A DNA stretch of 19,235 bases from JAWWPY01 sp964412845 (GTDB lineage Bacteria; Actinomycetota; Actinomycetes; Streptosporangiales; Streptosporangiaceae), in contig CAYPQM010000134.1 of the NCBI GenBank assembly GCA_964412845.1, positions 1 to 19,235 of the forward strand, given 5' to 3'. The position numbers and the translations under genes were made by a program. Below are positions 1-7,436 of the stretch, piece after piece (the first letter of the stretch is position 1; the number at the start of each line of letters is the position of its first letter). The notes below the pieces were generated by a model. The model was not told where the DNA came from, did not search any database, and saw only the letters and a list, made by a program, of their open reading frames with translations.

Positions 1-1
1 C

Positions 2-1531
2 GGTACCGCGGCGCCCGGTACCGAGGGCTGCGTCCTGGTGCTGCGCGACATCCGGAAGGTCTACGGGGCCACGGTCGCCGTCGAGTCCCTGACGCTGGGC
101 CTTGACCCAGCCACGGTGCACGCGGTCGTGGGGGAGAACGGCGCGGGCAAGAGCACCGCGGCGCAGATCGCGGCCGGGGTCATCAAGCCGACCCGGGGCC
201 ATGTCGAGTTCGAGGGCCGCCAGGTGGGCTTCGGTTCCGCCCGGGACGCGGAGGCCCTGGGCATCGTCTTCATCCCGCAGGAACTCCAGCTCTACGACTC
301 GCTCAGCGTGGCGGAGAACCTCTATGTCGGCCGGAACCGGCCCCGCGGCCGCGGCCGGCTCGTCGCTGGTCATCAGATGCGCCGGCGGGCCGCGGACCAG
401 CTGGCCCGGCTGGGCGTGACCATCGATCCCGCGGACCGGGTGCAGCGGCTCACGCACGGAAACCGCCAGCTGGTCGCGATCGCACGGGCCCTCATGCTGG
501 ACGCCCGCGTCCTGATCATGGATGAGCCCACCGCGTCACTCGACGACTGGGAAGCCCAGCGGCTGCTCAGCGTGGTGTCGGTGCTACGGGCCTCCGGCGT
601 CGCCGTCCTCTACGTCTCGCACCGGCTGCCCGAGATCCTGCAGATCGCCGACATCGTCACCGTGATGCGGGATGGCCGGGCGGTGAAAAGCGGCCCCCGC
701 GCGCAGTTCGACGAGGCCGCCCTGGTGACGAACATGCTGGGCCGCCCGCTGGCCACGGTGACCAGGCGCCAGTCGCACGCGAGCGACGACATCGCCTTCG
801 CCGCCGCGGGGCTGACCAGGGCCGGTGTCTTCGAATCCATCGACCTGGAGGTCCGCTGCGGCGAGGTGGTCGGGATGGCCGGCCTGATCGGCTCGGGCCG
901 CAGCGAGTTCGCCCAGGCGGCCATCGGCCGCGACAAGCTCACCGGCGGCCGCATCCGGGTGGCGGGCACCGAGGTCAGGATCCGCGGCGTGCGCCAGGCG
1001 GTCCGGCTGGGCGTCGGGTACGTCCCCGAGGAGCGTCAGGCGCAGGGCCTGTTCCTGCCCATGAGCAGCAAGCACAACGTGTCCATGGCGGCGCTGCGCC
1101 GGATCCAGGCGTGGGGCCTGGTTTCGGCCCGCCGGGAACGCAGCTACGTCGAGGATGCGCTGGCCCGGCTGCGCATCAGGGGCGAGATCGATGCGCCGGT
1201 CAGCACGCTGTCCGGCGGCACCCAGCAGAAGGTGCTGCTGGGCCGGTGGCTCGCGGTGCAGCCGCGGGTGCTGATCCTGGATGAGCCGACCCGCGGCATC
1301 GACGTGGGCACCCGGTTCGAGATCTACCGGATCATCGAGCAGCTCACCAAGACCGGTGTGGCCATCCTGCTCATCTCCTCCGACATCCAGGAACTGCTCG
1401 CGCTGTCGGACCGGGTGCTGGTCATGCGAGCGGGCCGGCTGGCCGGTGAGTTCGCCGGGGACCAGCTCACCGAGATGAACATCGGCGCCGCGGCCCTGGG
1501 CGCGGCGCACTCCCCGGGCGGCCAGCAATGA
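2..1531 (+). CDS. Sugar ABC transporter ATP-binding protein, two ABC domains (RbsA/MglA-like), 5' partial
   Basis: Energises import of a monosaccharide-like substrate by hydrolysing ATP on the cytoplasmic face of the permeases encoded next. Two ABC domains lie in tandem, as in RbsA, MglA and XylG. Counting from the GTG at 38, domain 1 has Walker A GENGAGKST (32-40), a divergent signature LTHGNRQ and Walker B VLIMDEPTA. Domain 2 has the degenerate P-loop-like GLIGSGRSE usual for this family, a canonical LSGGTQQ signature and VLILDEPTRGID. The frame is open back to base 2, and residues just before the GTG (VLV) fit the first beta strand of the family. The true start is therefore probably upstream of the window; the GTG at 38 is the first visible start. 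The stop overlaps the next gene's start by 4 bases (ATGA), which implies translational coupling. Family call is firm; substrate is unknown. Confidence 0.93.
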   Translation, partial: GTAAPGTEGCVLVLRDIRKVYGATVAVESLTLGLDPATVHAVVGENGAGKSTAAQIAAGVIKPTRGHVEFEGRQVGFGSARDAEALGIVFIPQELQLYDSLSVAENLYVGRNRPRGRGRLVAGHQMRRRAADQLARLGVTIDPADRVQRLTHGNRQLVAIARALMLDARVLIMDEPTASLDDWEAQRLLSVVSVLRASGVAVLYVSHRLPEILQIADIVTVMRDGRAVKSGPRAQFDEAALVTNMLGRPLATVTRRQSHASDDIAFAAAGLTRAGVFESIDLEVRCGEVVGMAGLIGSGRSEFAQAAIGRDKLTGGRIRVAGTEVRIRGVRQAVRLGVGYVPEERQAQGLFLPMSSKHNVSMAALRRIQAWGLVSARRERSYVEDALARLRIRGEIDAPVSTLSGGTQQKVLLGRWLAVQPRVLILDEPTRGIDVGTRFEIYRIIEQLTKTGVAILLISSDIQELLALSDRVLVMRAGRLAGEFAGDQLTEMNIGAAALGAAHSPGGQQ

Positions 1532-2520
1532 GCGGCATCTCCGCCGTGCCCGGGGTGATCCGCGGCCGCCGGCCGCGGATCACCGTCCTGCTCAGCCATC
1601 CGGACGCGACCGTGCTGGCCACCCTGGTGGCCTGCGGCGCCGCATTCGCGATATTCACCAGCGGGTTCGCCTCGGTGGACAACATCCGCAGCATCGTCAT
1701 CTCGGCCGCCATCGTCGCCTGCATGGGGCTCGGCGAGAACCTCGTCATCCTGGCCGGGGAGATCGATGTATCGGTCGGGTCCACGCTGGCCCTGGCCGGC
1801 TTCGCCGCCGGGCCGGTGGCCGTGGCCACCAACAGCGTCTGGCTCACCCTGGCCGTGGCGGTCCCGGTCGGCTGCGTCGCGGGCCTGGTGAACGGGCTGG
1901 TCGTCGCGTGGACCCGGGTGCCCTCCATCGTGGCCACGCTCGGCACGCTGTATGTCTACCAGGGCATCGCGCTGCTGCTGTCCGGCAGCAAGGACGTGGT
2001 GTCGGTGCCCGCGTCGGCGAGCGTCCTCGGCGCCGGCTCCGTCCTCGGGATTCCGGCCACCACCCTGGTCGTGCTGGGCGCCTTCGCGGTGCTCACGCTG
2101 CTCCGCCGGAACACCAACACCGGCCGCGACCTGATCGCGGTGGGCGCCAACCGGCGGGCCGCGCACACCATGGGCGTGCGGGTGCGCACTGAGCTGATCG
2201 TGGCCTTCACCCTGGCCGGCACGATGGCCGGGCTGGCCGCCGTGCTCTACCTGGGCGAGGTCGGCGGCATGCAGACCTCGGTGATCGGCACCAACACCGT
2301 CCTGCAGGTCATCGCCGCCTGCGCGATCGGCGGCACGAGCATCCAGGGCGGCCGGGGAACCGACCTGGCCCCGCTGACCGGGGCGCTGCTCATCGGGGTC
2401 ATCACCGACGGCGTCGTGGTGCTGGGCGTGGCCGGCGTCTGGTTCCAGTTCGTGTACGGGGCCCTCATCCTGCTCGCCGTCGCCCGCGACCGGCTCTGGC
2501 TGAGCAAGAAGGTGAGCTGA
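1528..2520 (+). CDS. Sugar ABC transporter permease 1 (RbsC-like, BPD_transp_2 family)
   Basis: Integral membrane channel subunit, 330 aa, of the same importer. It starts at an ATG that overlaps the ATPase stop (ATGA). The protein is a series of hydrophobic segments, about eight to ten predicted by eye, after a basic N-terminus. The family hallmark GEIDVSVGS lies at residues 77-85; it corresponds to GGIDLSVGS in RbsC and lies in the cytoplasmic loop contacting the ATPase. The later GANRRAAHTMGVRV segment is also typical. The permease that follows is a different protein, so the transporter probably works as a heterodimeric channel rather than the RbsC homodimer; that is an inference. Length is normal for the family. 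Confidence 0.93.
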   Translation: MSGISAVPGVIRGRRPRITVLLSHPDATVLATLVACGAAFAIFTSGFASVDNIRSIVISAAIVACMGLGENLVILAGEIDVSVGSTLALAGFAAGPVAVATNSVWLTLAVAVPVGCVAGLVNGLVVAWTRVPSIVATLGTLYVYQGIALLLSGSKDVVSVPASASVLGAGSVLGIPATTLVVLGAFAVLTLLRRNTNTGRDLIAVGANRRAAHTMGVRVRTELIVAFTLAGTMAGLAAVLYLGEVGGMQTSVIGTNTVLQVIAACAIGGTSIQGGRGTDLAPLTGALLIGVITDGVVVLGVAGVWFQFVYGALILLAVARDRLWLSKKVS

Positions 2521-2522
2521 CC

Positions 2523-3575
2523 ATGAGGCTTCCCGCTGCGCTGCGCAGCGAGCCGGCCGCCAAGGCGTCGGGCCTGATCCTGCTGCTCGCCATCGAACTC
2601 GCCGCGTTCACCGCCCTGTCCCCCAACTTCCTGACCTCCTCCAACCTGTTCAACATCATGGCGCTGGACACCGAGAACGGGATCATCGCGCTGGGCATGG
2701 CGATCGTGATCGCCTCCGGCGGCATCGACCTGTCGGTCGGCTCCATCCTGGCGCTCTCCTCGGTCACCCTCGGCTACGCCGTCCAGCACGGCCAGCCCGT
2801 GGCCGTGGCGGCCCTGGTCTGCCTGGCCACCGCACTGGTCTGCGGGCTTATCAACGGCCTGCTGGTGGTGGCGCTGCGGCTGCATCCGCTGCTGGTGACC
2901 CTGGGCACCCTGGCCGCCTACCGCGGTCTCGCCCTCGGCATCTCCAACGGCAACGGCTTCTCGAACTTCCCCACCTCGTTCGAGTACTTCGGCCAGACCT
3001 ACATCGGGCCGGTGCCCGCCCAGGTCGTCGTGTGGCTGATCCTCGCGGTCGCCGTGTACCTGGTGGTGCACGCGACCACGGCCGGCCGGCGGCTGCTCGC
3101 GGTCGGCATCAACGAGGTGGCCGCGTCGTTCGCCGGAATCCGGGTCGGCGGCGTCCGGCTGGCCGTCTACGGCGCCAGCGGGCTGCTGACCGGGATCGCC
3201 AGCCTCATCTTCTCCTCCCGGGTGTTCAGCGTGCGCGGGGACGCGGGGGGCGGGCTTGAGCTGCTGGCCATCGCGGCCGTTGTGGTCGGCGGGGCGACCA
3301 TCCGCGGCGGCGAGATAGCGATCGCCCGGACCACCCTGGCCGTCATCGTCATCGGCGTCATCCCGGACGGCCTTCAGCTCGCCAGCATCGACACCAGCTG
3401 GCAGTACGTCACGATCGGCGTCGTCATGGTGGCCGCCATCGTCATCAACGAGCTACTCGTCAGCCGAGCCCCAGCCATTCGCAGCCGGACACCGAGCCGG
3501 ACAAACGAAATGGAGGACACATGGAGAGACACAGATGGGGTCGCTCAAAGTGGCGGACAGCAACCGCCGCCGTAG
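2523..3575 (+). CDS. Sugar ABC transporter permease 2 (RbsC-like)
   Basis: Second membrane subunit, 350 aa. It starts 2 bases after the stop of permease 1, with an AAGGTGAG ribosome-binding site inside that gene's end. The hallmark GGIDLSVGS lies at residues 66-74, followed by multiple hydrophobic helices and the conserved GINEVAASFAGIRV segment. The hydrophobic core ends near residue 325. The last 25 or so residues are polar and Pro/Gln-rich, and their codons overlap the first 55 bases of the substrate-binding protein gene in another frame. That tail is longer than usual and is unlikely to be structural. Identity as a permease is firm; whether the tail is functional is not known. Confidence 0.92.
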   Translation: MRLPAALRSEPAAKASGLILLLAIELAAFTALSPNFLTSSNLFNIMALDTENGIIALGMAIVIASGGIDLSVGSILALSSVTLGYAVQHGQPVAVAALVCLATALVCGLINGLLVVALRLHPLLVTLGTLAAYRGLALGISNGNGFSNFPTSFEYFGQTYIGPVPAQVVVWLILAVAVYLVVHATTAGRRLLAVGINEVAASFAGIRVGGVRLAVYGASGLLTGIASLIFSSRVFSVRGDAGGGLELLAIAAVVVGGATIRGGEIAIARTTLAVIVIGVIPDGLQLASIDTSWQYVTIGVVMVAAIVINELLVSRAPAIRSRTPSRTNEMEDTWRDTDGVAQSGGQQPPP

Positions 3576-4600
3576 CGATCCTGGTACCGCTCGGCCTGGC
3601 CGCGTGCAGCACCGGGACCGGTGGCTCGCAGTCCACGACCGCGCCGAAGAAATCCAAGGTCATCGTCCTGATCCCGAAGCAGACGAGCGACCCGTTCTTC
3701 ACCAACGCCGAGCAGGGGGCCAAGGAGGCGGCCGCCAAGCTCGGGTACACCATCGACTACGTAGGACCCACCACCGCGGACGCGTCCGGCCAGGTGTCCA
3801 CGATCCAGAACGCCATCCGGCTGCATCCGGCGGCGATCACCATCTCCGGCGATGACCCCAACGCCGTCGCGCCTGCCCTGAAGCAGGCGATGAAGGCCGG
3901 GATCGTGGTCTCTTCGTTCAACGCGGACGTGGCCCCGAGCGCACGCCAGTTCTTCATCAGCCAGGCCAGCGACCAGGGCATCGCCGACGCGATCGTGGAC
4001 ACGATGGCCGCCCAGACCGGCTCCAAGGGCACCTTCCTGCTCGTCACCTCGACGTCCACGGCGGCCAACCAGAACACCTGGATCGCCTTCATGAAGAAGT
4101 ACATCCCGGTGAAGTACCCGAACATGCATATCGCCCAGATCATCCCGGGCAATGACGACCCGGCGACGGTGCTCAGCGTCACCAGCAGCTATCTCGCGGC
4201 GCACAAGTCGAGCACGACGGGCATCTGGGTGATCGGCGGCGGGATGTCCGGCGCCATCAAGGCGGAACAGCAGCAGGGCGTCAGCCCGCACTCCACACCG
4301 GTGGCGGGGCTGTGCATCCCCAGCGACGTGAAGGTCGACATCAACTCCGGCCTGATCAAGAACTGCGTCCTGTGGAGCCCGGCGGACACGGCCTACGCCG
4401 ACGTCTACGCCATCGACGCCAAGATCAAGGGCACCCTGCCCACCGGCACCGGAACGCTGCCGGCCGGCCGGCTCGGCAGCCTCACGGTGAGCGGCGGCGT
4501 GGTCAGCGTCGGCAAGCCGCTCATCTTCACCAAGGCAAACATCAACAACTACAACTTCCGATCCCGTGATCTCCGGGGGCGGGCTCCGCGCCGCGGGTAG
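3521..4600 (+). CDS. Sugar ABC transporter substrate-binding lipoprotein (Peripla_BP_4, RbsB-like)
   Basis: Extracytoplasmic receptor, 359 aa, that captures the substrate and presents it to the two permeases. The ATG at 3521 follows a GGAGG site by 5 bases and lies within the end of permease 2. Residues 1-28 form a lipoprotein signal peptide: basic start, hydrophobic stretch, then lipobox LAAC with Cys29 as the lipid anchor. After a Ser/Thr/Gly linker, the mature part begins with KVIVLIPKQTSDPFFTNAEQG, typical of the first strand and ligand-site Phe residues of RbsB-type proteins. The fold should be two Rossmann-like lobes. The usual family end falls near NINNYNF; here the frame continues 13 more residues, rich in Arg, through the left arm of a hairpin. 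The ligand cannot be inferred from sequence alone. Confidence 0.9.
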   Translation: MERHRWGRSKWRTATAAVAILVPLGLAACSTGTGGSQSTTAPKKSKVIVLIPKQTSDPFFTNAEQGAKEAAAKLGYTIDYVGPTTADASGQVSTIQNAIRLHPAAITISGDDPNAVAPALKQAMKAGIVVSSFNADVAPSARQFFISQASDQGIADAIVDTMAAQTGSKGTFLLVTSTSTAANQNTWIAFMKKYIPVKYPNMHIAQIIPGNDDPATVLSVTSSYLAAHKSSTTGIWVIGGGMSGAIKAEQQQGVSPHSTPVAGLCIPSDVKVDINSGLIKNCVLWSPADTAYADVYAIDAKIKGTLPTGTGTLPAGRLGSLTVSGGVVSVGKPLIFTKANINNYNFRSRDLRGRAPRRG

Positions 4601-4611
4601 CCGGCCCCCGG
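4573..4611 (+). terminator. GC-rich hairpin at the 3' end of the binding-protein gene
   Basis: Arms CCGGGGGC (4573-4580) and GCCCCCGG (4604-4611) are perfectly complementary over 8 bases with a 23-base loop. The left arm and the stop codon (4598-4600) lie in or beside the end of the coding sequence. No T-tract follows and the cupin gene starts 28 bases later. It could be a partial terminator or an mRNA-stabilising structure that raises binding-protein expression over the downstream genes. Confidence 0.4.
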
Positions 4612-4639
4612 CGCCAAGAGCCAGAAAGAGGAGGTCCAG

Positions 4640-5059
4640 GTGGAACGTCCCATTGTGGATTCACATCCGCAAAAGGTCCGCGTCGCCGAGGTCCCACCCG
4701 CCGATGATCACAGTGCGGATGACGGCTGGATGAACATGGCGGTCCAGTGGGTCATCACGCGGGCCCGTGGCGGCGCGGAGAAGACCGTGTTCGGGATCAC
4801 CACGTTCCCGCCCGGCGGCCGGCATGACATCCACCGGCACCCGAACGCCGAGGAAGTCGAGTACCTGATCGAAGGCACCGGGATCGCCCGCGTCGGCGAC
4901 GCCGACGTGCGGATGGAGCCCGGCGACGTGGTGGTGGCCAAGGTCGGCGAGGCGCACGGGTTCTGGAATACGTCGGAGACCGAGCGCGCCGTGCTGATCT
5001 GGTGCTACGGCGGAGCGGCCAGCCTGGAGGAGGCAGGATACGTCTATGAGCCGGACTGA
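4640..5059 (+). CDS. Single-domain cupin protein
   Basis: A small beta-barrel protein of 139 aa. GTG start at 4640 after a strong GAGGAGGTCC site. Cupin motif 1 is seen as Gly60-x4-H65-x-H67-x4-E72-x6-Gly79, and motif 2 as PGDVVVAKVGEAH with H106. The expected four metal ligands (two His, one Glu, one His) are therefore all present, which supports a metal-binding and possibly catalytic cupin. It lies 39 bases after the ABC binding-protein gene on the same strand, so a role on the imported compound, such as sugar isomerisation or epimerisation or ligand sensing, is plausible. Cupins are functionally diverse and the reaction cannot be assigned. Confidence 0.87.
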   Translation: MERPIVDSHPQKVRVAEVPPADDHSADDGWMNMAVQWVITRARGGAEKTVFGITTFPPGGRHDIHRHPNAEEVEYLIEGTGIARVGDADVRMEPGDVVVAKVGEAHGFWNTSETERAVLIWCYGGAASLEEAGYVYEPD

Positions 5060-5087
5060 TCCGGCCCGAGCCGGACTGATCCGGCCG
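5048..5087 (+). repeat. 20-bp tandem duplication spanning the cupin stop codon
   Basis: The unit GAGCCGGACTGATCCGGCCC (5048-5067) is followed directly by a second copy (5068-5087) differing only at its last base. The TGA in the first copy is the cupin stop, so the second copy is untranslated. It looks like a local replication-slippage duplication. Confidence 0.85.
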
Positions 5088-5129
5088 GCCCGCACAGCGT
5101 AGGACGGACATCACGGAAGGCGGTGCGGC

Positions 5130-6026
5130 ATGACCAGCACGACGGCAGTGACCTGGCTGGGTGCGGGGCGGATGGGCGAGGCCATGGCCGAGCGGCTGCT
5201 GGACCGTGGGGTGCCGGTCGCGGCCTGGAACCGGACTCCGGCCCGGCTGGACGGCCTGCTCGCGCGGGGCGCCAGCCAGCTTGGCAGCGCCGCCGACAGT
5301 GCTGCTCCCGTCGCGTTCAGCATGGTCCTCAACGACGGGGCGCTGGACGCCCTGTGGCAGGGCGAGCGCGGCATCCTGGCCGCCCAGGACCTGCCCGGCG
5401 TCTGGGTCGAGTGCTCCACGGTGTCCCCGGAGGCGTCCCAGCGGGCGGCTGAGGCAGCGGCGCAGCGCGGCGTCGCTTTCGTCTGCGCCCCGGTCAGCGG
5501 CAACCCGTCGGTGGTCAGGGCGGGCAACCTGATCTTCGCGGCGTCCGGGCCCGCGGCGGCCGTGCAGACCGTCACTCCGCTGCTCGACATCATCGGCCGC
5601 CGCACCTACGTCGTCGGCGAGGCGCACGAGGCCAGGGTGGTCAAGCTGTGCACCAACCTGGTGCTCGCGGTGCTCACCCAGGCGCTGGCCGAGGCGCTGG
5701 TGCTGGGCCAGAGTCAGGGGGTGGCGCGCGCGGCGCTGATGGAGTTCATCAACGACAGCGCGATCGGGTCGCCCTTCACCCGGTACAAGACGGACGCGTT
5801 CGCCGCCCTCGACATGACACCGGCCTTCACCCCGGAGGGCCAGCGCAAGGACCTCAGGCTCGCGCTGCGGCTCGCGGCCGACGCCGAGGTGCCGATGCCC
5901 ATCACCTCCGCGACCGAGGTCACCTTCTCCCGGCTGGTCGCCTCCGGCTTGGGCGAGGGACGCGACTTCGCGTCGCTGCTCCTGCTCGCCGCCCGTGACG
6001 CCGGCCTGGTGCTCACCCCGGAATAG
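5130..6026 (+). CDS. NAD(P)-dependent beta-hydroxyacid dehydrogenase (3-hydroxyisobutyrate / tartronate-semialdehyde reductase family)
   Basis: Cytoplasmic oxidoreductase, 298 aa, that interconverts a beta-hydroxyacid and its semialdehyde or ketoacid. The N-terminal Rossmann domain opens with VTWLGAGRMGEAMAERL, and the GxGxMG dinucleotide motif is at 11-16. The substrate-binding signature is APVSGNPS (120-127), a variant of the common DAPVSGG. The catalytic lysine is Lys172 in the segment ARVVKLCTNLV, with Asn176 one helical turn later. The second, all-helical domain makes up the rest. The ATG at 5130 is preceded by an AAGGCGG site. Placed 70 bases after the cupin, it probably belongs to the same catabolic unit as the ABC importer. 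Exact substrate is open; the altered PVSGNP motif suggests it need not be one of the classic ones. Confidence 0.87.
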   Translation: MTSTTAVTWLGAGRMGEAMAERLLDRGVPVAAWNRTPARLDGLLARGASQLGSAADSAAPVAFSMVLNDGALDALWQGERGILAAQDLPGVWVECSTVSPEASQRAAEAAAQRGVAFVCAPVSGNPSVVRAGNLIFAASGPAAAVQTVTPLLDIIGRRTYVVGEAHEARVVKLCTNLVLAVLTQALAEALVLGQSQGVARAALMEFINDSAIGSPFTRYKTDAFAALDMTPAFTPEGQRKDLRLALRLAADAEVPMPITSATEVTFSRLVASGLGEGRDFASLLLLAARDAGLVLTPE

Positions 6027-6094
6027 GCAGCACGCCACGCGGCCCCGCATCCCCCGCGCCCGGCTGAGCAGTCAGCAGCCAGCCGTTCCGCCGT

Positions 6095-6110
6095 CCGCCG
6101 GCCGGGGCGG
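6095..6110. terminator. Short hairpin in the convergent gap between dehydrogenase and UGD genes
   Basis: CCGCC (6095-6099) pairs with GGCGG (6106-6110) around a 6-base loop, directly abutting the UGD stop codon. A second weak stem, GGCTG (6062-6066) with CAGCC (6076-6080), lies just upstream. There is no T-tract. The 84-base gap separates convergent genes and is where termination would be expected. Support is moderate because random GC-rich sequence often forms such stems. Confidence 0.3.
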
Positions 6111-7436
6111 TCAGCGTCGGCCGGGGGCACGATAGGTCCAGCCCGCGGCCCGCCACCGGACCGGGTCGAGGGCGTTGCGCGCGTCCACGATGGCCCGCCG
6201 CGCCACGGTCTTGGCCAGGACCTCCGGGTCGGTGTCGCAGATCTCCCGCCATTCCGTCGCCACGAGCACCACATCCGCGTCGCGGGCCGCCCCCAGGACC
6301 GATCCGGCACAGTCCAGTTCCGGATGCGACCGGCGGGCCTTGTCCATCGCGGCCGGGTCGAACACGCTGACCCTGGCCCCCAGGCGGTGCATGGTGACCG
6401 CCACGTCGAGAGCAGGTGAGTCCCGGATGTCGTCGGAGTCCGGCTTGAAGGCGACGCCGAGCACGGCCACGGCCCGGCCGGCGAAAGATCCCCCGGCCAG
6501 TTCCCGGGCCAAGGCCACCGTGCGGGCGCGCCGGCGGGTGTTGATGGCGTCCACCTCGCCGAGGAAGCGCAGCGCGTGGCCCACCCCGAGCTCACTGGCC
6601 CGGGCCATGAAGGCCCGGATGTCCTTGGGCAGGCAGCCACCGCCGAAGCCCAGGCCAGGCCGCAGGCCTTCGGGCCCGATCCGGCGATCGTGGCCGAGCG
6701 CCGCAGCGAGATCCAGCACATCCGCCTGGGCGGCCTCGCAGACTTCGGCCATGGCGTTGATGAACGAGATCTTGGTGGCCAGGAACGCGTTCGCCGCGAC
6801 CTTGACCAGTTCCGCCGTGGCGAGGTCGGTGATCAGGAACGGGGTGCCCGCCGCCAGCGGCTCGGCGTATACCTGCCGCAACAGCGCCTCAGCATGGCTG
6901 GAGGCCACACCGGCCACGATCCGGTCCGGCCGCAGCGTGTCGGCTACCGCGTGCCCCTCACGGAGGAACTCGGGATTCCAGGCCAGTTCAGCGCCCCGGC
7001 CCGCGGGCGACAGACTGGCCAGCCGCTCCGCGCACCAGGCGGCGGTGCCCACCGGGACCGTGGATTTCCCGACCACCAGGCACGGCCGGGCCAGCAACGG
7101 GGCCAGCGTCTCGACGCACGCCGCCAGTTGCGAGAGGTCCGCCTGGTGCGAGCCTGGTTGCTGAGGCGTGCCCACGCAGACGAAGTGCACGTCACCGAAG
7201 GCCGCGGCGTCGGCGTAGGACGCGGCGAAGCGGAGCCGCCCGGCGGCCAGGCTGCGGCGCAGCAGGGATCTGAGGCCAGGCTCATAGAACGGCAGCTCGC
7301 CCAAGGCCAGGGCACTGACCTTGGCCGGATCGGTGTCCACGCCAAGCACGTCAAAGCCGAGCCCGGCCAGGCACACCGCGTGCGCCGTGCCCAGATAGCC
7401 CGTGCCGAGGACGGTGATCCGGAGCCGCGCCCTCAC
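6111..7436 (-). CDS. UDP-glucose 6-dehydrogenase family protein (UDP-glucose/GDP-mannose dehydrogenase)
   Basis: Oxidises the C6 hydroxyl of a nucleotide sugar, most likely UDP-glucose to UDP-glucuronate, with two NAD+. Numbered from the GTG at 7436 (441 aa): Rossmann motif GTGYLG at 11-16, KSTVPVG at 124-130, NPEFLREG at 154-161, Lys212 and Asn216 in ELVKVAANAF, and catalytic Cys268 in GFGGGCLPKD. A C-terminal UDP-binding domain carries GVAFKPDSDDIRDSP. All catalytic elements are present. The frame stays open to 7655, but upstream residues are Pro/Arg-rich and antisense-like, while RITVLGTGYLG matches the usual N-terminus. The GTG start overlaps the hydrolase stop (GTGA), giving translational coupling. 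A GDP-mannose or UDP-N-acetyl sugar substrate cannot be excluded. Confidence 0.92.
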   Translation of the reverse strand: MRARLRITVLGTGYLGTAHAVCLAGLGFDVLGVDTDPAKVSALALGELPFYEPGLRSLLRRSLAAGRLRFAASYADAAAFGDVHFVCVGTPQQPGSHQADLSQLAACVETLAPLLARPCLVVGKSTVPVGTAAWCAERLASLSPAGRGAELAWNPEFLREGHAVADTLRPDRIVAGVASSHAEALLRQVYAEPLAAGTPFLITDLATAELVKVAANAFLATKISFINAMAEVCEAAQADVLDLAAALGHDRRIGPEGLRPGLGFGGGCLPKDIRAFMARASELGVGHALRFLGEVDAINTRRRARTVALARELAGGSFAGRAVAVLGVAFKPDSDDIRDSPALDVAVTMHRLGARVSVFDPAAMDKARRSHPELDCAGSVLGAARDADVVLVATEWREICDTDPEVLAKTVARRAIVDARNALDPVRWRAAGWTYRAPGRR

